DNA of 64,000 nt from Sepioteuthis lessoniana (taxonomy: Eukaryota > Mollusca > Cephalopoda > Myopsida > Loliginidae): positions 31,720,640 to 31,784,639 of the forward strand of contig OY757947.1 of assembly GCA_963585895.1 (NCBI GenBank). Direction: 5' to 3'. Shown here one piece after another: positions 23,399-34,192 of the stretch. Each line of letters begins with the position of its first letter. Positions within the stretch are counted from its first letter, which is position 1. A model generated the notes under the pieces. It saw only the letters and a list, made by a program, of their open reading frames with translations. It had not been told where the DNA came from and did no database searches. The translations under genes and the position numbers were made by a program.

Positions 23399-23705
23399 TA
23401 TCATCATCATTATCTCGTCGTGTAATCAGCTCGGATATCCCTGACCATTCCTCCCAATCGTTCATCGCTTCTGGTAGGTCCCCAGAGCAACATCCCGTAT
23501 CCTCACAGCTGTAAGTTAGAGCTGGCCGCCCTGCTTTTGCATGGCCATGTGAAGGGGTCCATTGGAGTACATCACTTATGAGCTCGTCCCTAATTCTCCA
23601 GCAGTGTCCAGCATGTCTGGTTCGTCTAACTTGGATAGTTTTCGTGATGGATGGTAGGTAGCCGTACAGCTGCTGCTTTGTGGGGTGTTGCCTCCAGGAC
23701 TTTTA
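23399..23705 (-). pseudogene. RTE-like LINE 3' end
   Basis: Antisense copy starting at the ATCATCATCATTATC tail. It encodes, in reverse, the region around HAGHCW and the QLYGYLPSI block (TACAGCTGCTGCTTTGTGGG). Confidence 0.75.
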
Positions 23706-23716
23706 TATATATACTG

Positions 23717-23955
23717 TAAAGTTGGCCTACAGTAGTCGATGGTGACCCAAAGACTCCCTTTTCAATAGCTACTACATCGAGGTACAGAGGAAGGCGTTAG
23801 TCCTTTCCTTGGAATTCTCCACTTACCCTTGATCCGTACTTTATAATTCTGAGTGTTAAGCAAACAGGCATCGTGTACTATTTTTCGAGTTTTAAGTACG
23901 ACTCGATCCCGGATTGGACCCCTGCCTCTCGGAATAGTGGCAAACTCTTTAACAA
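23717..23955 (-). mobile_element. SINE-C copy
   Basis: Antisense SINE-C: CTTTTCAATAGCTACTAC, CTTACCCTTGATCCG, TGAGTGTTAAGCAAACAGG, ending in a degraded tRNA-like head. Confidence 0.75.
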
Positions 23956-24057
23956 TAATTCAAAAGAAATATATTGAAAGACTATTGCTTATATCAATAG
24001 CTACGAAACAGCAACAAACACATGAGTTTTATTACAGCATCTTTCTATTGACTTTTT

Positions 24058-24560
24058 ATTGATTCATATACCTCGGTAGTAAGATCTCAACAGCTAAAAG
24101 CGCGGTCATCATACGTATAGATAAAGAATGATCAGGTAATCAACTAAATGGAAACCTGACGTCCCTAATCAAATAAAACAGCAATAGTTCCAATGCTATA
24201 GTCGTGTTAGTATTATAGTTTGGTTGCCCCACATGGAGTCAAATAAAACTCTTGGTCCCTTTAGAAGCTAAAGAGAAACTACACAAAGATGCAGCATGTT
24301 TTTTTCTACGGATTCTGAACGCAGCATTCAACAAAACAGCTGTCGTACAGCCACTTACCTCCCATCTCATAAACCATCCCTGTAAGACAAGCGAGACACT
24401 CGTGAGCACTGTTGAAGAAGTAAGGTCGAACTGATCGGCAACTTTCTTCTTTGAACTCCTACACATGGACACACCAGTGTTAGCCAACCAACAAAAGAAT
24501 TCATCAGTTCAGTGTTGATATTGGATGCATTCGATTGGACTTACCAATGTTAGGGACGAT
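24058..24560 (+). pseudogene. RTE-like LINE fragment
   Basis: Sense relic with ATTCATATACCTCGGTAG, a middle block near 24300-24400 (AACAAAACAGCTGTCG), and CTCCTACACATGGACACACC near 24458. Frame-shifted throughout. Confidence 0.65.
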
Positions 24561-24601
24561 CAGAATTTTTAAAAAAATGAGAATTGATGAAAAGAGGGAG
24601 T

Positions 24602-25215
24602 TTATATGAACATAAAAGTCAATATATCACGCTTCAAATAAAACGCACTGCCACTGTTTGTACCGAGAGACAGTATTCTATTTAAAACATAAGATGCTAT
24701 GTAAAGGATGGGATTCCAAAAATTTCTCTTTCTATTAGCTCTTTTAAGAGAAGCAAAAAATTGATTCAAACATCTGTTAGATAATTGAAAGCAATAATCA
24801 ATGAAGTGTTCGGAATTAGTAAAGAAAAACAAGTACTCATTACCAGCCATTTTGAATAAATCTGCACAGACATATTGCCAAGGGTAAGTAGGGATTTCAT
24901 GTTGGTGCATAATTTCAGCTGGAATAATTGTCAGATATTTTTGGCATGTTTTTCAATTAGTAATAAAGATTTCGATGTCTTTATTTATCCTTACCAAGTA
25001 TATAACTCGACGGGCTCTTAATCTTATTTTTCTACCACATGATGTGCAGCATGGAGTTCTTCCAGTATGCCTTTTTGCAGTGATGTTGGTATTATGATTT
25101 TGCCAGTCTTGAGAAAAATGCCATCCTTAATTCCTATCTCATCTCTGAAGTTCCAAAAAAGCAGGAAGCAGCTTGGACAGCTTGATCGATTGGCTGCCCA
25201 GCCCGACATCACCAT
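24602..25215 (-). pseudogene. Ty3-like LTR-retrotransposon integrase fragment
   Basis: On the minus strand 25215-25024 reads GIKDGIFLKTGKIIIPTSLQ and then ILEELHAAHH. This resembles the zinc-binding HHCC entry of a retrotransposon integrase. 24910-24602 reads IPTYPWQYVCADLF, where the D of ADLF matches the first catalytic acidic residue. Coding breaks between the blocks and an apparent internal deletion after QLSN make it a pseudogene. No LTRs were seen. Confidence 0.65.
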
Positions 25216-25689
25216 AATTGCGCGTTTATTTGCTTACCAAATAATCTTCACATAGTGTACCTTTTTATAACAATGACTTTCAGTTCAGACTGAATAATCA
25301 AAATGAAAAATAAAATAAGATAAAACAGGGGTTATGTAAACAGAAAACCTTAAATTTAATTTTGTGGAAAATTCCAGAAAGCGCCTTGAGTCGTTGTTTG
25401 CATAGAAAGATTTATGGGGCTGAATTATACGTTTCCCTGAAAGAAAATTGCAGTATAAATTAAAAGGATGTTGTTTATGCTTACTTTATACAGAAAATGA
25501 TGTTTTTAAACCTTGAATATTTTAAAGACTTCTTTTTCCAAAGCGTATATAATTTCTGAGAGGGACAGAGAAACAGAGACGCAAAGGGAATTCATGATGT
25601 CTCATAATGATGATGATGACTGATGTTCTGTCAGAATTTTACCTTTTACACTCAATCTGTGGTTTAAAATTTCTTGAAGAGATCATAGA
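25216..25689. other. unassigned stretch
   Basis: No supported gene or repeat. Confidence 0.4.
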
Positions 25690-25945
25690 GGCGTCTGTAG
25701 TCAAACGGTTATGGTAGAAAATTAACGACCCGAGTTCAAGTTTTGGACGAGGCTGTTTGCTTCACTCTTTGCTCGAATACTCTTGGAAAATGTATGAATT
25801 CAAATATTATCCTTCCTGCTATGGGTAAATTTAGTCTTGGTATGTCAACCAGTCTTGGAGAAGGAAAACTCTGAATTCAAAACTGTTTAACTCCGTTAAA
25901 ACATTGTCCCTGTGCCATCTTCTACTCGCAGCGATGGTGTTAGAT
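25690..25945 (+). mobile_element. SINE-A related copy, diverged subfamily
   Basis: The head GGCGTCTGTAGTCAAACGG differs from standard SINE-A, but CGAGTTCAAG, CTATGGGTAAAT, GGAGAAGGAAAACTCTGAAT and the 3' half match. Confidence 0.7.
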
Positions 25946-26017
25946 AAATATACATTTGTTTGTTTGTTATTCAGGCACGTAAATACCTTCTCAACTGCTA
26001 TGGTTTTTCTGGTGAAT

Positions 26018-26431
26018 TTTCCAAGAAAGAAAGAAAGAAAGAAAGAAAGAAGGAAAAAAGTACATAAACTACTTGAAGGGAAAAAATCTAGAGAGATAGA
26101 ACGCAAAAAGTCGAAGCTAAAAGAAAGAAAAAAAAAAGAAAGAAACGTCTTGAAAAAATGAATGAAAGGAAAAAAAGAAAGAAAGAAAGATAGAAAGAAA
26201 GAAAGAAACGCCTTGAATAAATGAATGAAAGAATAAAAGGACAAAGAAAGAAAAAAGAAAGAAAGAAAGAAACTTCTTGAAAAAATGATTGAAAGGGAAA
26301 AAGGAGAAAGAATTAAAGATAGAAAGAAAGAAAGGAAGAAAGACGTCTTCAAAATGAATGAAAAGATAATAGGACAAAGAAAGAAAGAAAGAAAGAAACG
26401 TCTTAAAAAATGAAAGGAAAAATGGACCAAA

Positions 26432-26479
<48 letters not shown>

Positions 26480-26522
26480 AAAAGATACGTCTTGATAAAA
26501 CAAGCAAAAAGAAAAATGAACA

Positions 26523-26554
<32 letters not shown>

Positions 26555-26613
26555 AGGAAGGAAAGAAATAGAAACGTCTTGAAAAAAGGAATGAAGGGGA
26601 AAATGGACAAAAT

Positions 26614-26661
<48 letters not shown>

Positions 26662-26704
26662 AAAAGATACGTCTTGATAAAATGAGCAAAAGGAAAAATG
26701 GACA

Positions 26705-26736
<32 letters not shown>

Positions 26737-26779
26737 AAAAGAAACGTCTTGAAAAAAGGAATGAAAGGGAAAATGGACA

Positions 26780-26823
<44 letters not shown>

Positions 26824-26866
26824 AAAAGATACTTCTTGATAAAATGAGCAAAAGGAAAAATGGACA

Positions 26867-26898
<32 letters not shown>

Positions 26899-27115
26899 AA
26901 AAGAAACGTCTTGAAAAAAGGAATGAAAGGGAAAATGGACAAAGAAAGAAAGAAAGAAAGAAAGAAAACGATACTTCTTGATAAAATGAGCAAAAGGAAA
27001 AATGGACAAAGAAAGAAAGAAAGAAAGAAGGAAGGAAAGAAAAAGAAACGTCTTGAAAAAAAGGAATGAAAGGGAAAATAGACAAAGAAAGAAAGAAAGA
27101 AAGAAAGAAAAGCCG
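26018..27115. repeat. (GAAA)n polypurine tract with higher-order units
   Basis: About 1.1 kb almost purely purine on the plus strand. GAAA runs alternate with spacers such as CGTCTTGAAAAAAGGAATGA and GATACTTCTTGATAAAATGA. The long open frames on both strands (up to 431 codons, FLSFF or KERKKE repeats) are products of the repeat and not genes. Confidence 0.97.
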
Positions 27116-27734
27116 TAAAGAGGCAATGAATATTAAACAAAATTAGCCAATAATCCCTCACGTGAATAAATGACCTAGTAAAGATAAATCCAAATGGGAA
27201 ACATGAAAAACGCTCAAAGTGGAAGACTTTGGCCTCTTGAGGAAGCCACCCCCCCACTTCCCAGCGCACACAAAAAAAGGAGTCAAATTTTAGAATGGAC
27301 AGAAAAGAAAAGAAAAAGTTTTGTGGCGACAATCAGAATAAAACTAACGATGAAAGTGAAACTGATATTTCAGAGTTCAGTTTTGCTAATTTACAATCTG
27401 CCTAATTGGTTTTAGCTACGACAGCCAATTAAAAATTCATGAAATTTTCAAATACCAATACATGGAATCTTTTCACCAAAACTCTATTGCTACAAGTATG
27501 AAACTAACGCCATTCTCATGAAAATGAATTCATTTGTCGTCAGATTCTCTTGGGCTTCTCTTTTTTTTGTTCGTCTACGAATATTATTTATTTATAAAAT
27601 TCTGACCAATACCAATACACAACAGAGGGAATAAAACATACTTTTTGACAGCTTGATTATTCTCATCTCTATATGGTCAATCACCAAGCTAAGAACACTT
27701 TTCTCATGTTTGTTTCTTTCTTTCTTTCTTTATC
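27116..27734. other. unassigned stretch
   Basis: No gene supported. A short C-rich run lies at about 27248-27258 and a (TTTC)n run at about 27714-27732. Confidence 0.4.
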
Positions 27735-28400
27735 AGGGTTTTATGGAATATCAAACTTTGTAGGCTATTTAATGCCAAATCCATTTTTAATCAAATAAAC
27801 AGTTTTCTTTCAAACAATTCAGTTTTGCATAAGTACACAGTTTAATTGTCAAAAACATTTCTATTTCCAGCTATTCAGTTCAGTCAAATAATAATAATTC
27901 AAACAAGTCAGTTTTGTATAACTATTGTTTTTTTACACACAATTAAATGTCAAAACAATTCTATTTCAAACAATCTAGTTTAGCGTGAGTACAGTTTCAA
28001 TGTGAAAAACAGTTTTATTTCCAACAATTCAGTTTATCATAAAAATACTTCAATTTCAAACAACTGAGTTCAGCATAAGTATACTTTAATTCTATTTGAC
28101 CCATTGCTAGGACCGTATCAGGTGCTACCACACCAGGCCAGACTTGGCCTGGAAGTGATGGCAAAAAAAAAGGGATCTCAGCATTCCCCAAAATACAGCA
28201 TACTGGAACCTCACTATCAGATTGTTAAATTTCATTTCCAGGACACTTGTTGGGGAAGTCTTACCCCTCTGCATAGAAGCAGTTTATGTATTCTACAGTT
28301 CCAGCCGACTGGGCCCTTGTTGGAGTCATTCCCTTCTGCAGAAAACCTATTGCTTTTTACTACAGTCCCAGCCGACAGGGCAAATATTTGATCATCAATA
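27735..28400 (-). mobile_element. Rep-H copy with duplicated head
   Basis: Antisense tail at 27740-27785 and several body units. The middle has CACACCAGGCCAGACTTGG. Two successive head ends (GTATTCTACAGTTCCAGCCG, then TACTACAGTCCCAGCCGACA) show a partial head duplication. Confidence 0.8.
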
Positions 28401-28919
28401 TTATCAAGGTGTGCCGACTAGTCTCTTTTAATATGGCAGGGCGGGCAGGAGCCAAAACTCAAATGCGCAGCCGGTTCCAAAAATTCCTTGATCCTCGTAA
28501 GCATTCCCCTAAAGAAGAGGGCGCCTTAGGCACTAGGCGATAAACCTGACCCTGTCTAATCAGGTAAAAAACAAAGGGAGGACGGTCTCTTGAAGTCGTC
28601 GGCCTCAGCCGCTTGACACGAGTGCTAGGCTTCCCTTGGATGCGTGTCAGGCACCCTTGACCGATGTAGCAAAACCACGTGACTAAGTCACATGAACCGA
28701 TCCACGCAACGAGAAATACGACTAATGTGTAACCCAAATTATGAGGCTCTATCAAGCCAAGCTGGCTCACTCACTCAATGTGTGCAAACGGCACTGATCT
28801 CCTTGACACTCTCTCGTCATCCGTCCCTAGCGGACCAGTTCTTATCAAACTAACCGACGTGGTGTATCCAAAGTGCTGATACAATATCATGATTTGATTT
28901 ACTATTTCTCTCAGTTACA
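28401..28919. other. unassigned stretch
   Basis: Moderate GC. A minus-strand frame at 28459-28770 (103 codons) shows no recognisable domain. Nothing else is supported. Confidence 0.4.
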
Positions 28920-29020
28920 CTGGTTTACATTGGTTTCTTTTCTTTATGATATATCAACCTTCGTGGGTTATTTAATGCTGAGCTATTACTGTAGATGGTC
29001 AGTAGTGATATTATTTTAAG
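28920..29020 (-). mobile_element. SINE-B 3' fragment
   Basis: Antisense tail ATATCAACCTTCGTGGGTTA and AGTAGTGATATTATTT segment. Confidence 0.6.
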
Positions 29021-29142
29021 GAAAAACATGTCTCATAAGGTAGCCAAACGACACTAAAATACCAAAGGTTTCTAGTTATCACTGTTGCTAAGGTGAAAAG
29101 TCAAGCTTTTCTTCATGAAGCAGTTATTCAAAATCAAATTTT

Positions 29143-29345
29143 TTTTTTTTCGTTTCATGGCATATCAACCTTCCTGGGTTATTTGATCCCAAAACCACCC
29201 ATGTAGATTGATAGCAGGAAAGGTTAGAAAGTTCATGCCTTTCTGAAAGGTATCAGTCCGAAAGTCAACTTAATAGCGTGACTGGAGTTTGAACTCGTTT
29301 ACTTCGTTTTCACAGTCCAGCTCATTAACCCCCGCGCAGTAAAGA
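29143..29345 (-). mobile_element. SINE-B copy, degraded
   Basis: Tail hairpin region, TTCATGCCTTTC, CCGAAAGTCAACTTAATAGC and a head with GGAGTTTGAACTCG, all antisense. Confidence 0.7.
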
Positions 29346-29379
29346 CTCCCCTCTGTTGTACTGTATCTCAAGATTCGAA

Positions 29380-29580
29380 AAAAGAAAAAATATCAAGCAA
29401 TACATAAAGTTTGTAAATTGAATTACCATGACCTGAAAATCCGGCGAACAGAAACACTAGACAACTCTTTCGACCATATTTGGTCTCATCAACAGTGTAC
29501 ACCATGATCTCCACCAACGGGGAAAGAACCAGCGACCACAGAGTCGAAACTCTACAATTGAGCCACCGGCCCATATCGAT
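29380..29580 (-). mobile_element. candidate tRNA-derived SINE of another family
   Basis: On the minus strand GGGCCGGTGGCTCAATTG resembles a tRNA 5' part with an A-box, and GGTTCTTTCCCC about 35 bp later could be a B-box. Only one copy was seen in the window, so family status is inferred. Confidence 0.4.
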
Positions 29581-29786
29581 CATAACTGACGCGAAATTAA
29601 GGAGTTAGAGTAATAGCACGGCCAATTAAACTAAATGAGTCTTGCAAGTTACATCGGTATTCTTTACAGAGGACACAGTCACCTCCAGGGCCACGTCTTC
29701 ACAAGAAGATTATAAAAAAAAAATATAGATCTATAAATACATAAAGATTCCATGCAGTTTCTTTTTAACACTTTGGGTTATATTTG

Positions 29787-30020
29787 GTTTGATTTGATTT
29801 TATGACATATCAACCATTGTAGGTCATTTATTGCCAAATCATTTTAATTCATATATATTAAATTTATGATTTCCGAACACATTTTGTAGATAACTTTTTT
29901 TTAAAAGCCTAAACTCACTTTTATTTTATTTTATTTTATTTTTGTTTTTTTGTACACAGCAAAATGGTTTCATTTCATTTTGAACAATTCATTTTTGCAA
30001 AAAATACAGTTTCTGTTGTC
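29787..30020 (-). mobile_element. Rep-H copy, 3' part
   Basis: Antisense tail hairpin at 29800-29845 and body. The copy is interrupted by SINE-E and resumes at about 30353. Confidence 0.65.
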
Positions 30021-30352
30021 ACACCGTTACGCTATGTGTCCAGCTGGACACATAGTGTAACGGTTATAGGCGTTGGTTCCCTAAGCTTCTAAGGAGACAA
30101 TCATCTGGCAGTTGAAGTTCAATCCTGACTGCAGGTGAGTAACAATACAGGAATACTTAACTTGTACCTGGTTATGGCTAACGGAATCAGAACAGGCGAC
30201 CCCCGTAGATTCAATAAAGGACGTAGTTTAAAGTTTCGTGTAGGTTCCCGAGTTCGACAAACACCTGAAGAAGGCCGGAGAAAATGTCGACCGAAACGTT
30301 GTGGAAATAAAAATAAAAATGAAGATAATAGTCCAAACACCCTCAATTATAA
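30021..30352 (+). mobile_element. SINE-E copy with palindromic head
   Basis: Sense unit with a tRNA-like head (ACACATAGTGTAACGGTTAT and GTTCAATCCTG near 30117). The core CTGAAGAAGGCCGG (from 30265) runs to CCGAAACGTTGTGG (30291-30304), followed by an A-rich tail. The head is preceded by its own inverted copy, forming a palindrome at 30023-30064. It sits inside a Rep-H copy. Confidence 0.7.
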
Positions 30353-30665
30353 AAAAAATAATCAAGCTTTGTCAGAGAAATTTAGACAATTCAGTTTAGC
30401 ATGTTCACTTCTTGAAATTGCTATGAATCATAAGCAATTCAAGTAAACATCAGCCATTTGTTTACATACAGTTAAATGTAAAAACAGTTCTATTTCAAGT
30501 AATTCAGTTTAACATAAGTACATAATTTAAGTTTCAGACTGTTCTTTTTGACCCATCGATAGGTTCGGGCCAGAGTGGACCTGGGAGTGATAGCAATGAA
30601 GGGTGACTCCGCATTTCCCAAATCTCCATTATTACTGGGGTCTCACCATCAGATCCCGACAAAGG
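30353..30665 (-). mobile_element. Rep-H copy, 5' part
   Basis: Continuation of the interrupted copy: CAGTTTAGCATG, CCCATCGATAGG, GCCAGAGTGGACCTGGGAG and CTCACCATCAGATC. The head proper is missing. Confidence 0.7.
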
Positions 30666-30741
30666 TATCGGAGCTTCTAACTTTAGCCTTATGTTTCTCA
30701 AATATCGTAAAAGTTTTGATTAATTCATTTTGTTTCGACGA

Positions 30742-30935
30742 GGTTTGGTTGGTTGGTTTCTTTGTTTAATGGCAAATCAACTCTTTTTAGGTTATTTAAT
30801 GCCAAAGCCATTCTCCTAGAAGAACAGTAGTGGTGCTATTTAACCCATAGCTGGGATGATAAGGGGGTTCATACCTTTCATACCTTCTGAAAATGAATGT
30901 AATAGCGCGACTGAAGTACTTGTTTCGACGAGTCC
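30742..30935 (-). mobile_element. SINE-B copy, head partly lost
   Basis: Antisense tail, AAGCCATTCTCCTAGAAGAA, CCCATAGCTGGGATGATAAG, and GTAATAGCGCGACTG near the head. Confidence 0.8.
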
Positions 30936-30959
30936 AAAAAATCGCTCTAATGAGATTCC

Positions 30960-31018
30960 CGGCTTAACATTGTTTCGGTCGTTCCATCTTCTGGCCTACT
31001 TCAGATGCATTTTCGATG
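30960..31018 (-). mobile_element. SINE-E core fragment
   Basis: The minus strand carries CTGAAGTAGGCCAGAAG and CGACCGAAACAATGTT, the family core with substitutions. Confidence 0.5.
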
Positions 31019-31089
31019 ATAATATCATTGTCTAAACTGATTTCCTACATGATTTATGCAATAAAAATTGAAATTAACGGTGTCTGTTA

Positions 31090-31097
31090 ATCGAGAG

Positions 31098-31132
<35 letters not shown>
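31090..31132. repeat. (GA)n microsatellite
   Basis: A GA run immediately upstream of a SINE-A-related copy. Confidence 0.9.
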
Positions 31133-31134
<2 letters not shown>

Positions 31135-31139
31135 AAATG

Positions 31140-31375
31140 AAGGCGCTCATAGCTCAACAGTTATAATGTAGGGAGTTGACTTGTCTACCTAAGGTTCAAT
31201 CCCCTGTGAAGCTGTTTGCTTTTCCCTTTTGGCTAACACTCTTGATAAAAGTATGAGCCCCAATATTCTCCCTTCAGCTACTGGTAAATAATAGGGTAGG
31301 CTGGGATAAATCTTAGTTTAACAACCAGTCTAGGAGAAAGGAAACGCTGAATCAAAACAAATTTTAGACCTGGAA
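31140..31375 (+). mobile_element. SINE-A related copy, diverged subfamily
   Basis: The head GGCGCTCATAGCTCAACAG and GGTTCAATCCCC differ from standard SINE-A. The middle (CTACTGGTAAATAATAGGG) and CAACCAGTCTAGGAGAAAGG match. Confidence 0.65.
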
Positions 31376-31812
31376 ACAGATAGATTTTCCCCGGTTACTC
31401 TTGCCGAAAATACGCAAGAGTCTTCGCACCCAAACCAAGTTACGGGAACAGTGAGTGAATGGGTGAGAGAGTGAGAAGTAGCAAATGCTTTAAAACTCTA
31501 TTTCACAGAGTGTTATATAAAGACTATTTTACACGAACAAAGTTAAAACCTTTGAAAAAATTGTACAAACGTTGGCTTTGTGAATGTGACTATGTACAGC
31601 CTTTGTAGACACCGAGCTGGGTCTCAGCAGACACAGACACAAGCTGTTTGATGTGGTTCAGCGACATTTTAATAGGCAGATCATAAAGTAGCATTAAAAC
31701 AATATGTTCTCTCCCCTTATATCAATGCTTGTCAATATTTAAGTTTAGTTCCATAACACAGATTACGAAAATTATGAAAATATGTGGCCGACGAGATTCC
31801 AAAGGTATGCAA
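31376..31812. other. unassigned stretch
   Basis: No supported feature. Confidence 0.4.
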
Positions 31813-31885
31813 AGTTGGTTTGGTTATTTAGTTTGATGGTATATCAACCCTTGATGGTTATTTAATACCAAATCCTCTCTCCACC
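31813..31885 (-). mobile_element. Rep-H or SINE-B tail fragment
   Basis: Antisense hairpin tail: GGTATATCAACCCTTG..GGTTATTTAATACC. Confidence 0.6.
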
Positions 31886-32197
31886 AGGGGTTGAACACTC
31901 TTGTAAGGGAATTAACAGTTGTCACTCGCGTAACGCAAAGTTCTAACGAATTCAGCACTCCGGTTTCCGTTTGCGTAAATCTAAACAAATGGAAAAATAT
32001 TATACATATACGTTAAATTCCCTCACTTACGTTGAGGGCTGTGGGGTTATGTTATCTGGGGGGCGTAAAGTTGGTAGAGTTTCGATCCAAGCAAGAGGCA
32101 TTTTGTGTGTCTTGCTACACTGGGGAGTTGTGATACAGCGAAACAGTCTGTCTGTGTATGACAATGTATATATGATTTGCGAATAAATAATTTGTCG

Positions 32198-32334
32198 AGG
32201 GCACCTCTGGTGGTGTAACGGTTAGCAAGCTAGACTAGCAGACCTACACGAGTGAGTTCGAGTCTCATTGGGCGCCCCATTCATTCGGCCTTGTGCCACA
32301 TCAAAGCAAAGCGCTTTGTAAATTACATAAATAG
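32198..32334 (+). mobile_element. SINE-D copy
   Basis: Sense copy: GGCACCTCTGGTGGTGTAAC head with an A-box-like segment, GTGAGTTCGAGTCTC as B-box, then CGGCCTTGTGCCACATC. This is the clearest reference copy of the family. Confidence 0.75.
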
Positions 32335-32434
32335 TTTGTCGATAAGTTTGTTTTTACAGAAGTTAAAGCTCATTTGTTTACACACAGTTAAAGGGTTACA
32401 AGTGTTGCTATTTAACATTTGTAATTCAGTTTAT
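32335..32434 (-). mobile_element. Rep-H body fragment
   Basis: GCTCATTTGTTTACACACAG and TAATTCAGTTTATCG are antisense Rep-H body motifs. Confidence 0.5.
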
Positions 32435-32670
32435 CGTTTCAGTTTCTTTCTTTAATGGCATATCAACCTTTGTAGGTTATTTAATGCCAAAGACATCTTT
32501 CTCGGAGAACAATTGTGGTACTGTTTAACCCCATAGATGGGAGGATAAGTGGGGTCTTCCCCAAGGCTATTTGCCCGAAAGTGAACGTGAAAGCGCAATT
32601 AGAGTTCGAACTCGCTTACTACGCTTCCGGGGTCGATCGATTTAATCATTACCCCACGAGGACACCCCAC
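32435..32670 (-). mobile_element. SINE-B copy, full length
   Basis: Complete antisense SINE-B from TTCTTTCTTTAATGGC to CCACGAGGACACCCC. A 9-bp direct repeat TCAGTTTAT (32426-32434 and 32671-32679) is a plausible target-site duplication within Rep-H. Confidence 0.85.
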
Positions 32671-32679
32671 TCAGTTTAT

Positions 32680-33305
32680 AGTCTCTTTCTATCTTATTCA
32701 ATACAATTCGTATGTTTGCAAAGTTAAACGGTTTCAAGTATTAATATTATACGCTACGAAACAAATTCTTTGTAGCGAACATTTTTTTAGAAAGATTTTG
32801 AACTCATTTGTTTGATAGGATATTTTTAAAAGACTTTGAAATCATTTGTTCGTTGTTAAAGAGTTTCAAATATTACAATCAAACACTAATAATTCTATTT
32901 AACATTAATCATTTGTTTCCACAAATTTAAATGGGTTCAATTTTTGCTGTCGGTGCAATTGACCCCTCTGGCACCTTTAAGATAAAATGGGTTTAGGTAC
33001 TTGTTAGCAACAAAAGCAATTTAAAGAATACAGTCAGAACAATCATTTACGTGCAAGGGTTTGATATAACTTGCCGATTGATCGGATCGGAACTGCGTCT
33101 AGCCTAATGAGGGTCAAACTGGTGAGTCACAGGTCAAGAAATCTTCCATTGCCGGGTCAAGAATTGCTTAGCCACGGTCATTCCTTCATAAGCAGTACGG
33201 GTTGCCATTTGCGGCTTACCGGTCACCTCGTAGGGAGGGGGTCTTACCCATTTGCACAAGTGCAATCGGCATATTGTATAGCTCCAGTCAACATGGCGGC
33301 CAAAC
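32680..33305 (-). mobile_element. Rep-H-like degraded stretch
   Basis: Weak antisense body motifs at 32700-32990 and a recognisable head at about 33230-33300 (GTCTTACCCATTTGC..CAATCGGCATATTG). The middle is heavily altered. Confidence 0.4.
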
Positions 33306-33479
33306 GCTTCTATAAAATAATTTTTTAAGAATGAAAACGGAAATCATTGACGTAATCGTCATGGAAACAGACGAGGAAATATGACTGCAGATCAAATATT
33401 GGTTAGCGACACTTTTATTTCACGAGGCAAAATAGTTAGGTTGTTTTCTTTTTATTTACACATCATTCCACTTTTCTGT

Positions 33480-33600
33480 TGCTAGATTTATGCCATTCCT
33501 GGAAGCGATATGGAGGCGACAGACACCTGAGGAAGGCTGGAGGGTAGATCAGTCGAAAAGCTGCGATAAACCAAACAAATCATGGATAATAGTGAGAAAG
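33480..33600 (+). mobile_element. SINE-E core fragment
   Basis: CACCTGAGGAAGGCTGG at 33524 and CAGTCGAAAAGCTGCGATAA downstream match the family core with substitutions. Confidence 0.5.
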
Positions 33601-34065
33601 ACTTCCGATACAACGGAAGTCTGCATCTCTTAGGCTGAAAATTATTAGATAAACTAAAAATTGAAAGTTTAAGAAAAAAAAGACAATTTTAGCCTGAACC
33701 AGTCATGAACAAATTTTTAATAGAAAACTCGAGTTAAAGTTTTGTAAATTATCGTAAAACTTTTCTTTCCCTGATATATATATATATATATATATATATA
33801 AGCAGCATTTCGTCATTAATGCATATTTGATTGAACATAATATACATTTTTTTGTCTACATATTTTTGTTAATCCTTTCGAATTGCAGTATTGATCTTAT
33901 GATATTCGGCGGAATTGGTTGATAAACCTTCCATAATTAGTTATTCCCCAAGTACTTTCTGTCCAACTTTAGGCCATCATCAGGAGAGGATGTATTACAA
34001 AAGTGATGTAACTTTTGTATGTACATTACAACTTTGTAAAAAGAGCGTCTGTACTCTTATAGTGT
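33601..34065. other. unassigned stretch with short (TA)n
   Basis: A TA run lies at about 33776-33800; the remainder is unassigned. The minus strand near 33970 reads CTCCTGATGATGGCC, faintly like the SINE-E core. Confidence 0.35.
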
Positions 34066-34192
34066 GTAGCGTTTACTTTTCGAATTTGTTTCTATAAATA
34101 GCGTCAGAAGCTATAGACATTTCAGTTCATTAGGACGGATTTCAAAATTACTGACGCTATTTATTGAAACAAATTCGAAAAGTAGACGCTAC
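34066..34192. repeat. long hairpin, 42-nt arms
   Basis: Arms 34066-34107 and 34151-34192 pair with only two mismatches over 42 nt, around a 43-nt loop. No terminal repeats of a known transposon were recognised. Confidence 0.85.

Noticed and set aside
25831-27332. Long open frames of 431, 322 and 309 codons on the minus strand
   Set aside because: They translate the (GAAA)n tract as FLSFF repeats in all frames; periodicity comes from the microsatellite and there is no domain or gene context.
28459-28770. 103-codon minus-strand frame
   Set aside because: No recognisable domain or repeat partner; length is within chance expectation for this composition.
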